Shown here in pieces: positions 1-8,800 of a DNA stretch of 64,000 nucleotides. Positions within the stretch are counted from its first letter, which is position 1. Each line of letters opens with the position of its first letter. The notes beneath the pieces are model-generated. The model was not told the DNA's origin, searched no databases, and was given only the letters and a program-made list of their open reading frames with translations. Source of the stretch: Lasioglossum baleicum (taxonomy: Eukaryota > Arthropoda > Insecta > Hymenoptera > Halictidae); the NCBI RefSeq assembly GCF_051020765.1, contig NW_027469338.1, positions 62,001-126,000 on the forward strand. Reading direction: 5' to 3'. The translations under genes and the position numbers were made by a program.

Positions 1-1042
1 GAGAACTCTATCTCTAACTAACAACGTGTCACTTCAAACTACGAAGTTAGGAGCAAGGAAATAATAATTGGGATTTAGATTAACTCTGGTAAAACAAAGT
101 ATATTATAAACGTAAAAGAATACAAAGGTAAAGATGCTTATTATTAACGAAATCGAAATACGTACTAAGTACGAAATATGAAACGCAATAAAAATGTTTA
201 ATTGAATAAACGAAGTAATGTTTGAATTAAACGAATAAGAATAAGATATTATTGAATGGTATTAGGGACTGTGTCTAAACAGTATGGATTTGGAAAGATT
301 GTGTCTAAACAATCTGGATTTGGAAGATTGACGAAAACTCGACTGACCCACTCGGGTCCCCGAAGAGGACTGGGGAGAATCGAACGTTCGTCGACGAACA
401 ACGTTCGTCCGAAAAATGCTGACTTCGCAAAAGGGGACCGTGTCCTCTTTGTGCCGGTCTTCGTCGTAAACAGCGCGATGGCCGCCGCACTAGAGTCAGC
501 AGTTTTCGTTCCCAGTGGTGCAGGACTCGAAAATTAAGTGGTAACCATTGGCGTACCTATTTATTTATTTAAATAAATTGGGACTTAGAATATTTTCGAG
601 CGCTTGCTCTTGCAAGGCGTTTCGATGTAAATTTTATATGTCATATGATTAGTTGACATCATTTGTCGACCGATCATATGTTTGAAAATATTCTACGTAC
701 TTTTGAAAATTACCAAAAATCGAAATTTTGGTAAAGTCTAAACAAACGCGAATTGAGAACATAACCTACAAATTTTTAGGTTAGTTTCATGATTTTCGCT
801 CACGAGTCCAATGATATTTCAATCTTCGAGTTTGGGCCATTTTTGGCTATTTTAGGATTTTGACAGATTTTGGATTTTAGGTTATGTTGATGGATTTCAA
901 TCAGATGTACGTGGTGTTAAGGATTCATTGTTATGAAGGATTTTTAGGAGTTTTGGAATCTTTAAAGGGGAACGCTCGCTCTTATGTATCTAATTTTACA
1001 TGTAGTCTTAAAGCTAACATCGGAGGTGCGACCGACGTCACA
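1..1042 (-). repeat. Partial LTR of family A, antisense, cut by window edge
   Basis: This is the reverse complement of the first ~1040 bases of the LTR seen complete at 2308-4078. It ends exactly at the LTR 5' terminus (CGTCACA on the plus strand, 1036-1042), then changes to sense integrase sequence, as expected for an antisense family A element inserted into an older sense copy. It carries two of the 30-bp hairpin units. The rest of the inserting element lies left of the window. Confidence 0.93.
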
Positions 1043-2120
1043 CCATCCACAAAGCAACGGATCCATTGAGAGATCGCATCATGTACTGACGGAATATTTG
1101 AAGCAGTACGTCAACAAAAATAACTGGGATAAATGGATAAACTTGGCAATGTTTAGCTACAATACCAGCGTACACGAGGGAACAGACTTCACCACACACG
1201 AGTTGGTATTCGGTTCCCTGGCCCGTGTTCCTTTCTCTGATTCCCATCTCTACGAAGTAGAGAACGAGTCCTACGCAGGTTACCTCTTTGACCTACAAAG
1301 AAAGATAAGCGAGACACAATCCCGCGCGCGCGATAATTTAGTAGCGGCAAAGCAGAAATCAAAGACTTATTATGATAGGAAGATTAACCCCGTGCAGTTC
1401 ACGGTAGGCGAACAGGTATACTTGTTAAAAGAACCTCGTAAAGGAAAATTCGACGCGCAATATACTGGACCGCATGAGATAATAGAAATGCTTGATACGA
1501 ACAATGTCAAATTACGAATAGGAAACCATTTCAAAATTGTCCATGCAAATAAGATTAAACGTCTTCCAGGTAGCCCGAGACAGGACACGCGTCAGCGAAA
1601 TATTGTAACTGCAAACTTAATCTCTGATCCTTCTAAGAAAGACGATAGCGAGCCAAGGGTCCAACCAGAGGAGTCAGCTTACGAGACTCTTCACTCCTCA
1701 TCCGATCAAGCTCCGAGTCACATTGCGGATCCCATAGCTATCCACGACAGAAAGATGTGCGGACCGATGGGAGGAAGACGGCCGACCGTGCTGAAAGCTC
1801 ACCGATACATGAGACGATACAACAACACTATCTGTTACAATGGGATAGTTCGAGTGGCTTGCAACGGCAAGTTGCTGTGCCGCAACTGCAGCCAATACAC
1901 CCAAATTGAAAGAGTGGAACGATGGGAGCATCAGCGGATGTATAACATCCCAAATAGATGCGAGTATTGTGGAATAAGGCTATGCACCGAAACACCAGTA
2001 TTGGAGTGCATCCCTTGCGGACAGATTCTATCGGCAAGATGGATCGCACAACGGGACGACCCTGACTGGATATCCGATAGTTCCAGCGATGACACCGATT
2101 CAGACAATGGTGACATTTAA
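1043..2120 (+). pseudogene. pol: 3' fragment of pol (end of integrase core, GPY/F, Cys-rich tail)
   Basis: It matches the last part of the intact pol at 5770-10722, starting at the FHPQSNGSIERSH segment, so it keeps only the catalytic glutamate of the integrase triad. It continues through the GPY/F-like module (near YTGPHEII) and the Cys-rich tail to the same TAA. Protease, RT, RNase H and most of integrase are missing to the left, replaced by an antisense LTR. An open frame runs from that antisense LTR into this fragment, but this is a junction accident and not a gene start. Confidence 0.92.
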
Positions 2121-2307
2121 GCGGAAGCTAGTGATAGTGCCAGTGTCGGAGAATTCCGAACCCGTCCTCCCTTGACGAAACGAACGTTAATTTGCGATTC
2201 CCTTGACCCAGCGTTGCGAGACAGGGATGACATTTCAGTGCATCCTGTCTACCGCCACCCAGAGGCAGAGATTCCACTGCGTGAAATCTCTTCTCTAAGG
2301 GGGGAGG
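1043..2307 (+). mobile_element. 3' remnant of an A-pol element
   Basis: These 1265 bases equal 9645-10909 of A1 in length and order: pol end, 187-bp shared 3' tail and polypurine tract AAGGGGGGAGG at 2297-2307. The remnant runs directly into the LTR at 2308, which therefore serves as its 3' LTR and as the 5' LTR of the next element. An LTR-internal-LTR-internal-LTR array of this kind usually results from unequal recombination between LTRs. Confidence 0.88.
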
Positions 2308-2311
2308 TGTG

Positions 2312-2333
2312 ACGTCGGTCGCACCTCCGACGT
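2312..2333 (+). promoter_or_regulatory. Terminal palindrome of LTR-A
   Basis: ACGTCGG, 8 bases, CCGACGT, starting at LTR base 5. It overlaps a CRE-like TGACGTC. The same position in the B and C LTRs also holds a 7-9 bp inverted repeat with different but still complementary stem bases. It could be an integrase or transcription-factor site, or an RNA hairpin just after the polypurine tract. Confidence 0.75.
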
Positions 2334-3034
2334 TAGCTTTAAGACTACATGTAAAATTAGATACATAAGAGCGAGCGTTCCCCTTTAAAGATTCCAAAAC
2401 TCCTAAAAATCCTTCATAACAATGAATCCTTAACACCACGTACATCTGATTGAAATCCATCAACATAACCTAAAATCCAAAATCTGTCAAAATCCTAAAA
2501 TAGCCAAAAATGGCCCAAACTCGAAGATTGAAATATCATTGGACTCGTGAGCGAAAATCACGAAACTAACCTAAAAATTTGTAGGTTATGTTCTCAATTC
2601 GCGTTTGTTTAGACTTTACCAAAATTTCGATTTTTGGTAATTTTCAAAAGTACGTAGAATATTTTCAAACATATGATCGGTCGACAAATGATGTCAACTA
2701 ATCATATGACATATAAAATTTACATCGAAACACCTTGCAAGAGCAAGCGCTCGAAAATATTCGAAGTCCCAATTTATTTAAATAAATAAATAGGTACGCC
2801 AATGGTTACCACTTAATTTTCGAGTCCTGCACCACTGGGAACGAAAACTGCTGACTCTAGTGCGGCGGCCATCGCGCTGTTTGCGACGAAGACCGGCACA
2901 AAGAGGACACGGTCCCCTTTTGCGAAGTCAGCATTTTTCGGACGAACGTTGTTCGTCGACGAACGTTCTATTCTCCCCAGTCCTCTCCGGGGACCCGAGT
3001 GGGTCAGTCGAGTTTTCGTCAATCTTCCAAATCC

Positions 3035-3082
3035 AGATTGTTTAGACACAATCTTTCCAAATCCATACTGTTTAGACACAGT
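3035..3082 (+). repeat. 30-bp tandem hairpin units with invariant TTTAGACA loop (2 units)
   Basis: AGATTG-TTTAGACA-CAATCT is followed 30 bp later by ACTG-TTTAGACA-CAGT. Other LTR-A copies (15560, 21407, 30241, 44185, 51365) carry a third unit, AGACTA-TTTAGACA-TAGTCT. Stems differ between units but remain paired. The two- and three-unit versions define LTR subtypes: two units in the LTRs of A1 and the solo LTR at 40697, three in A2 and in the complete A-env. Confidence 0.8.
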
Positions 3083-3352
3083 CCCTAATACCATTCAATA
3101 ATATCTTATTCTTATTCGTTTAATTCAAACATTACTTCGTTTATTCAATTAAACATTTTTATTGCGTTTCATATTTCGTACTTAGTACGTATTTCGATTT
3201 CGTTAATAATAAGCATCTTTACCTTTGTATTCTTTTACGTTTATAATATACTTTGTTTTACCAGAGTCAATCTAAATCCCAATTATTATTTCCTTGCTCC
3301 TAACTTCGTAGTTTGAAGTGACACGTTGTTAGTTAGAGATAGAGTTCTCACT

Positions 3353-3367
3353 GGAAAGTTCGCGAAT
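3353..3367 (+). promoter_or_regulatory. Heat-shock element (perfect trimer) in LTR-A
   Basis: GAA at 3354, TTC at 3359 and GAA at 3364 form a perfect nGAAnnTTCnnGAAn HSF site. It is kept in most LTR-A copies; in the LTR at 30241 the first unit is changed (GGGAAG). The site reading is direct, its activity is inferred. Confidence 0.55.
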
Positions 3368-3478
3368 AGTATTCCTTATTCAATTTCCTGTTTCAACGTG
3401 TTCGCGTACGTGCGTGATAGTGATAGACTTGCTCGCATAGCAAGCTCCGCAGCATCCACGTCCGTTTTCTCGAATCAA

Positions 3479-3586
3479 AATATCGTCAACCACGCGGACG
3501 ATATTCGCGAGATAAATTCACGGGATCGCACAGCGTCCACGCCCGTTTTCGCTAATTAAAATATCGTCAATCACGCGGACGATATT
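3479..3586 (+). repeat. 81-bp tandem repeat, each unit with a 9-bp hairpin, loop AAYCACGCG
   Basis: AATATCGTC / GACGATATT stems flank AACCACGCG (3488-3496) in the first unit and AATCACGCG (3569-3577) in the second. The same loop sits on a different stem in LTR-B (62861-62883). The repeated downstream part (CGTCCACGCCCGTTTTC) is also shared between units. Confidence 0.82.
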
Positions 3587-3704
3587 CGTGAGTTAGATTC
3601 ACGGTATCGTACAGCGTCCACGCCCGTTTCCTCAACGAGCGCATCCGTCTACAATACCGTAGCCGCCAGCTGTCAACCATTGGAGGTCGTTCCTGCCAAA
3701 TATT

Positions 3705-3729
3705 GACGTGACAGAATTTGGCGCAGTCG
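3705..3729 (+). other. Fossil LTR end plus primer-binding site inside LTR-A
   Basis: GACGTGACA (3705-3713), one G, then AATTTGGCGCAGTCG (3715-3729). This copies the present LTR end and PBS start (4070-4093) with one inserted base, then diverges. It lies 365 bp before the LTR end and occurs in the other LTR-A copies. It indicates that an ancestral LTR ended here. Confidence 0.75.
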
Positions 3730-4082
3730 TCAATCCTTGAAGGTCGTTTCCAGCCATTTGGATCAACGCCTGTCAAGCAGAGCGGACCGAATTCAAGGCC
3801 ATCAGCGCAACCGTAGCTGTTCATCCGTTGCGAACCCATTTCTTGTGTCAATCGACAAACAAGCGAAGCGTAAAAGTAAGTGGAACATATTATCGCGTAT
3901 GTTTCAGGGTCGCGTGCATCATTCATCTGTGTAAGGTCGCATGCAGGTGTCGGCATCGGGTCCTAGTCTGTTGATAAAAAGACCAACACTTTTATTAAAT
4001 GTCAGTCAGTGGAAGAGCAGAGTAGCCGGGCCGCGGTATTCTCTTCTCTTGCTCTTATAGCCCCGCCAGGACGTGACAAATT

Positions 4083-4209
4083 TGGCGCAGTCGGTAGGAC
4101 ACTCGTTGGTCACCGATGTTAGAGACACCGTCAACACTTTTGTAGGATACGTCATGTGTCCTACCTCTGCCAAAATTTGTTGTGACAAATTTGGCGCAGT
4201 CGGTAGGAC
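4083..4209 (+). other. Doubled tRNA-Ser primer-binding site
   Basis: TGGCGCAGTCGGTAGGAC occurs at 4083-4100, four bases (AATT) after the LTR, and again at 4192-4209. It is complementary to a tRNA-Ser 3' end (...CCGACTGCG+CCA), as in the Drosophila 17.6/297 group. Both sites sit in a ~50-bp direct repeat (4074-4123, 4183-4232) that starts with the LTR's own GTGACA. Between them, 4158-4173 is an imperfect inverted PBS, so the leader could fold with one PBS paired. Which PBS is used is unknown; the first has standard spacing. Confidence 0.85.
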
Positions 4210-4564
4210 ACTCGTTGGTCACCGATGTTAGAAGCACGGCATCGAGGAATAAAAATAGAATCAGTGTTAGCACGCGAACCCCTGCGCGTTTCATCATTGT
4301 TTGACAATTTAACGCAGTAGACTTAGAGTCCGTGAAAGCATAGTGTCAGTTAAAAGTGCGACGGGCAGTGAAGGAAATGCCCTTTCGCCCACGTTACATA
4401 CTCAAATTATTTTTCGCGATGTTCGTACTCAGTACAAATTCATCGAGAGTTTTAGTGAACGTTAAAGTGCGACGGGCGGTTTAGAAAACGCCCCTTCGCC
4501 CACGTTATATAGTCGGATTATTTTTCGCGAATTTCATACTTAGAAATTTTCAAGCGACGCAATC
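4210..4564 (+). promoter_or_regulatory. 5' leader with twin hairpins
   Basis: The untranslated leader between PBS and gag holds an imperfect ~111-bp-spaced repeat, each unit starting GTTAAA(A)GTGCGACGGGC and ending TTATTTTTCGCGA. Hairpin 1 is GGGCA/TGCCC (4363-4367, 4378-4382) and hairpin 2 is GGGCG/CGCCC (4474-4478, 4489-4493). Both have 10-base loops, and the last pair has changed from A-T to G-C. It is a candidate packaging or dimerisation signal (inference). The same leader is found in A-pol and A-env copies. Confidence 0.65.
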
Positions 4565-5872
4565 ATGGAAACGCGTAGCGAGGCTAGAAAGAAGGTTCCT
4601 CCTACGGAAGAGGAATTAATTGAATTCCAGAAAGATTTAGCTCGTAGAGAAGCAGCTCTCATTAATCAAACCGCCGCGTTGACTCAACTCAAATTGCAAT
4701 ACGAAACAGAAACGCGTGAGCAGAGAGAAACGTACGAGGATATACGCCGCGAGATAGCAGAAATCCGATCGGCCAGAGATTCTCAATCAATTCCAGCTAG
4801 CCCAGTCGTTGCGCCCCGCGAACCCATAATGCACGATTCTTCGAATTTCACCGTTAAACAAGCGGTTGAACTTGTGCCTACCTTTGACGGCACCTCCATA
4901 ACCGTGCTACAATTCGTTCGCGCGTGCAAGCGAGCCTTGGAGGCTGTTCCAGCCACAGCTGAGCGTACCCTCACTAGATTAGTATGCAATAAGCTTAGAG
5001 GACAGGCATACGCCGCGATTGAAGACGTAAATATTAACACAATCTCTGAATTGTGCAACCGCCTGAAAGATGTACTAGGCCCATATAAATTCATCGATCA
5101 GTATCGCGGAGAATTAGCTTCGATACACCAGGGACAGTCCGAGCACGTGTTGAATTATATTACGCGAGTAAAGGACCTTAGAACGGCGATCATAGATTCA
5201 GGCCGCGGGGTCCCCAATCTAGACGAGATTGATAAATTCACAGTTGATTGTTTCATGCGTGGTCTTATCCCAGCGCTTCGAGCCGAGGTCAGGCTCTGCG
5301 CGTCACTCGAATTACAGAAAATATTCGACGAAGCAGTAACCGCGTACAAACAGTACGAGCTTGACCGTGTTCGTTATCGCGACGACGGACGCCGCGTTGC
5401 ATTCTCCGACTCTCGTAATCGCACACCAGAGCGATCAAGCAACTCTTCTTATGATAGGAATGCGCCGGAGCAGCGCAACAGATCTTCGGAAAGGAAAGAT
5501 CAACGACCTTCCTTTTCACCTCGTGAATCCTGGCGAGACAGGAAACCCGATAACAGAGACGCGTATCGCTCTCCTCCTCCGCGACGTCACGAACCGTCGC
5601 AATCAAATCAGCGCGAAACGTATAAACGCGAAGATCGCGCTTCCCAGTCCCCAGGTCGCGATCGCTTTCCTACGGAGAATCAGAAGTATTGTAAATATTG
5701 TAAGCGCACGGGACATGACATACACGAATGTCGCCGCCGCGAATATTACAATAGAAATGAGTCGGGAAACGAATCAAGCCTCCCGACAAACGCGACCAAA
5801 GGACGGGAGGCATCCCAAGAGAATCGCCAAAAGGCAACACAGCTGGCTGTCATCAGCGACGACCAGCAGTAG
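4565..5872 (+). CDS. gag: Gag, family A (435 aa)
   Basis: Structural polyprotein that would assemble the particle and bind genomic RNA. Residues ~15-75 are Glu/Arg-rich and likely coiled coil. Residues ~95-260 resemble a retrotransposon Gag capsid domain (FDGT...ACKRAL...YKFIDQYRGELASI). Residues ~270-370 are Arg/Ser/Pro-rich. One CCHC zinc knuckle (CKYCKRTGHDIHEC) follows near residue 380. The start ATG at 4565 is the first after the leader, in context AATCATGG. Pol overlaps the 3' end in the -1 frame. This copy has S/D/E at three diagnostic C-terminal positions (EPSQSN, GRDRF, PTENQ), the type shared with A2 and with the A-env gag at 18795-20102. Confidence 0.93.
   Translation: METRSEARKKVPPTEEELIEFQKDLARREAALINQTAALTQLKLQYETETREQRETYEDIRREIAEIRSARDSQSIPASPVVAPREPIMHDSSNFTVKQAVELVPTFDGTSITVLQFVRACKRALEAVPATAERTLTRLVCNKLRGQAYAAIEDVNINTISELCNRLKDVLGPYKFIDQYRGELASIHQGQSEHVLNYITRVKDLRTAIIDSGRGVPNLDEIDKFTVDCFMRGLIPALRAEVRLCASLELQKIFDEAVTAYKQYELDRVRYRDDGRRVAFSDSRNRTPERSSNSSYDRNAPEQRNRSSERKDQRPSFSPRESWRDRKPDNRDAYRSPPPRRHEPSQSNQRETYKREDRASQSPGRDRFPTENQKYCKYCKRTGHDIHECRRREYYNRNESGNESSLPTNATKGREASQENRQKATQLAVISDDQQ
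5764..5811 (+). promoter_or_regulatory. -1 programmed ribosomal frameshift signal
   Basis: Slippery heptamer GGGAAAC (5764-5770) reads G GGA AAC in the gag frame. After 7 bases comes GCCTCCCG (5778-5785), an 18-base loop and CGGGAGGC (5804-5811), a perfect 8-bp stem. Pol is open in the -1 frame from 5761. The arrangement fits retroviral -1 frameshifting. Every family A copy has it; in A2 one C-G pair has become U-G. Family B has the same layout. Confidence 0.88.
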
Positions 5873-8800
5873 ATGAAATTCGAGTAGATAGGAGAGATAA
5901 CCCGGACGGTCAGCAGAATGAACGACCATCCGCGAAATTAGTCTCGGCAATAAATCTCGCGCCGGACTCCCCTATCCCTCGAATAAAAGCAAAATCGTCA
6001 CTCTTCTCAAAAGAGTGTGAGTTCCTCTTGGACACCGGGTCCGAGGTCAACTTAATCCGAGCGTCTGGTATCAAATCTGACGTTCATCTAAAAACTGACA
6101 GCGTCATACACGTCCATGGCGTGACAGAAGGAGAAATTGCGACCCTCGGTTATATCAATGCGGAGCTAGCAAATTCCATTAAAGTCACGCTACACGTTCT
6201 GCCTGACAGTTTTCCAATTAATATAGATGGTATCTTAGGCTCCCCCTTCTTCAGAGAGGGAGCAGAGATATCATTTGCGAAGGAATGCGTAGAGTATAAA
6301 AACCTACGTATTCCCTTTTCGAATCCTCGGGAATATTCCATCGAAAGCCGTACCGCCGCCTGCATAGCCGTCAACGTAAAGGGCCTAAGCGAAGGGTATG
6401 TGCGAAAAGTAGATGTAAAACCCGATGTGTTCTTAGGTGATTGTTTAGTCACCAACCGTAACGGAAAGGCATACCTGCGATGCTTTAACGCATCGTCCGA
6501 AGTGGCGTCCTTCTCCCTGCCTACGTTGGAGGTGGAAGAGATCGAGGTTCCCTTTTCGAATATTCAAGCCGAAGTCAATTCGGACTTATTCAATGCTCAT
6601 GCGTGCCGCGCGCACGAGACGATCGTTAACGATCAACTCGCGTCTTCTATTAATTCCGGTAACCATTCCGACGATTCCGGTAGCCATCCCGATTCTTTAA
6701 ATAATTCCGGTAACCATCCCGACGATTCCGGTAGCCATCCCGATTTCCTAAACAATTCCGGTAACCATCCCGATCACTCATACTCGAAACCCCTTATGAA
6801 AGGCTTCGAATTCATACCCAAAAGGGTCCATTCCATTACCAAGTCCCGTAATGCTCGTGTTAATGAGCTTATGGAAACTATTCCCATGGATCACCTCGAT
6901 CACGACGAGATAGACCATGTCAAATCTTTATTGGAGGAGAATAATGATCTCTTCCACCTTCAAGGGGATCGTCTGGGGAAAACTAACGCTGTAACACATA
7001 AAATCCCCACGACGGACGACATCCCCGTACATACCAAGCAATACCGGTATCCGCCGATTCACAAAGAAGAGATCGACAAACAAATGTGTGAACTCTTACA
7101 AAATGATATAGTCGCACCCTCTAGTTCACCATATAACTCCCCTTTGTGGATCGTACCGAAGAAAGCGGATGCCGAAGGAAATAAGAAATGGAGAATGGTA
7201 ATTGACTATCGCGCTTTAAACGAGAAGTCAATAGCAGACGCTTATCCACTGCCCAGCATAAACGAGATCTTAGATCAGCTGGGTAGTGCCAAATATTTTA
7301 GCGTATTCGATCTGGCGAGCGGGTTTCACCAAATAGGCATGGAAAAGGAGGACGCCGCAAAAACCGCCTTCTCAACTCCGTTCGGACATTACCAGTATAA
7401 TAGAATGCCGTTCGGATTGCGTAATGCGCCGGCTACGTTCCAGCGACTAATGGATACGATCCTAACCGGTCTCCAGGGTAACGAACTCTTCGTTTATCTT
7501 GACGATATAGTCATATACGCGCGTTCCCTAGAAGAACACAAAGCGAAATTTGATAAATTGGCTCGCCGATTGAGAGCCGCCAATTTGAAATTACAACCGT
7601 CTAAATGCGGGTTTTTGCACAGAGAGGTAGCTTACCTAGGACACCAGATTAGCGAAGATGGCGTACGGCCATGCCCTAAAAAAATTAACGCGGTCCAAAA
7701 TTATCCTCGACCGAAAAACGCAAAGAACGTCCGCGAATTTTTAGGTCTAGCGGGCTATTACCGCAGATTCATAGATAGATTCGCTCATATTTCCAAACCC
7801 CTCACCCAACTCCTTACCAAGGACACGAAATTCGTGTGGGGGTCAAAGCAGGAGGAAGCCTTCGAGACTTTACGACAGGCATTGTGTACGGAGCCTGTCC
7901 TCCAGTACCCAGATTTTGGGAAACCATTCAACGTAACGTGCGACGCCTCAGGGTACGCGATCGGCGCTGTCCTGAGCCAAGGCGACGTGGGAAAGGATCG
8001 CCCTATCGCGTACGCGTCACGTATCCTTCACGGCGCTGAACTAAACTACTCCACAATAGAAAAAGAGTGTTTAGCCATAATATTCGCCGTCCAATATTTC
8101 CGCCCGTACATTTACGGCAGGAAATTCTTACTCATCACCGATCACAGACCGCTGGTGTGGATGACATCCGTAAAGGATCCCACATCCCGGCTCCTCCGGT
8201 GGAGATTAAAATTGGCAGAGTTCGAATACCAGATTATCTACAAACCTGGCAGAGCCAACTCTAATGCGGATGCCCTATCCCGGAATCCGGTAGCATTGCC
8301 CATCTCATGGACCGATTCAGAGGAAACGACTCCGCCTAGAACGCCATTGTCAAGCCCGGGGACTCCTCTTTTCGACGCACGCCGCAGGAAGAAAGATAGA
8401 GACGATTCAATTCTCATGCCCCCACCGAAGTCAATGCCCCCAAAAAAGAGAAGATCATCGGCAGCTTCGTCACCGGGACCATCGATGGGTACGCCATCGC
8501 ATTCTGATGACCCCCGCGCAGCATCCCCGCCTCTTATTTCAATCGCCGATCAAGGATCACTACGGGATCTGGGAGTCGAAGAAACTCTTTCCTTTTCTCC
8601 TATATTTCCGCCTTCCTTGACCGGACCAGATGTCTTCGATGAGCGAGAAGAGAGTATTCCCTCAGAAGAAGAAGAAGAAGAAGAAGAAGAAGAAGAAGAA
8701 AGCAATCCTACACCACGTAGAAGAATAATTCATACAAGGGACCGATTAATAATGAGAAAGGACAATTTAGTTTGCTTCATAACGATGGACGGACGGCCCA

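Larger units (their letters stand above)
2308..4078 (+). repeat. LTR-A, 5' LTR of A1 (1771 bp)
   Basis: It starts TGTGACGTCGG after a polypurine tract and ends ...GGACGTGACA four bases before the PBS. It is unusually long for a gypsy-group LTR and full of inverted repeats: a terminal palindrome (2312-2333), AACCTA/TAGGTT (2568-2587), TTACCAAAA/TTTTGGTAA (2616-2640), two TTTAGACA-loop hairpins (3035-3082), two 9-bp hairpins in an 81-bp tandem repeat (3479-3586), and a fossil LTR-end/PBS (3705-3729). A strong GTAAGT splice-donor-like site is at 3876-3881. ATTAAA followed by TCAGTCAGT near 3992-4010 could be a poly(A) signal and initiator. I cannot fix the U3/R/U5 boundaries. Confidence 0.93.

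Noticed and set aside
984..2120. 378-codon ORF read as one protein
   Set aside because: Its first part is antisense LTR; only from 1043 is it pol. A junction artefact.
2813..3094. 93-codon antisense ORF repeated in most LTR-A copies
   Set aside because: It only reflects repeated LTR copies; it varies to 69 codons when the 30-bp hairpin unit number changes and has no known domain.
5361..5876. 171-codon ORF in the +1 frame over the end of gag, present in all six family A gags
   Set aside because: It starts at a TTG, covers the Arg/Ser-rich region where alternative frames stay open by composition, and the copies are too alike to show selection. The -1 frame is the one with protease and a frameshift signal.
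6000..6030. Pol starting at an initiator at 6028
   Set aside because: That codon is TTG within the protease motif FLLDTGS; the frame is open upstream to 5761 and entered by -1 frameshift.
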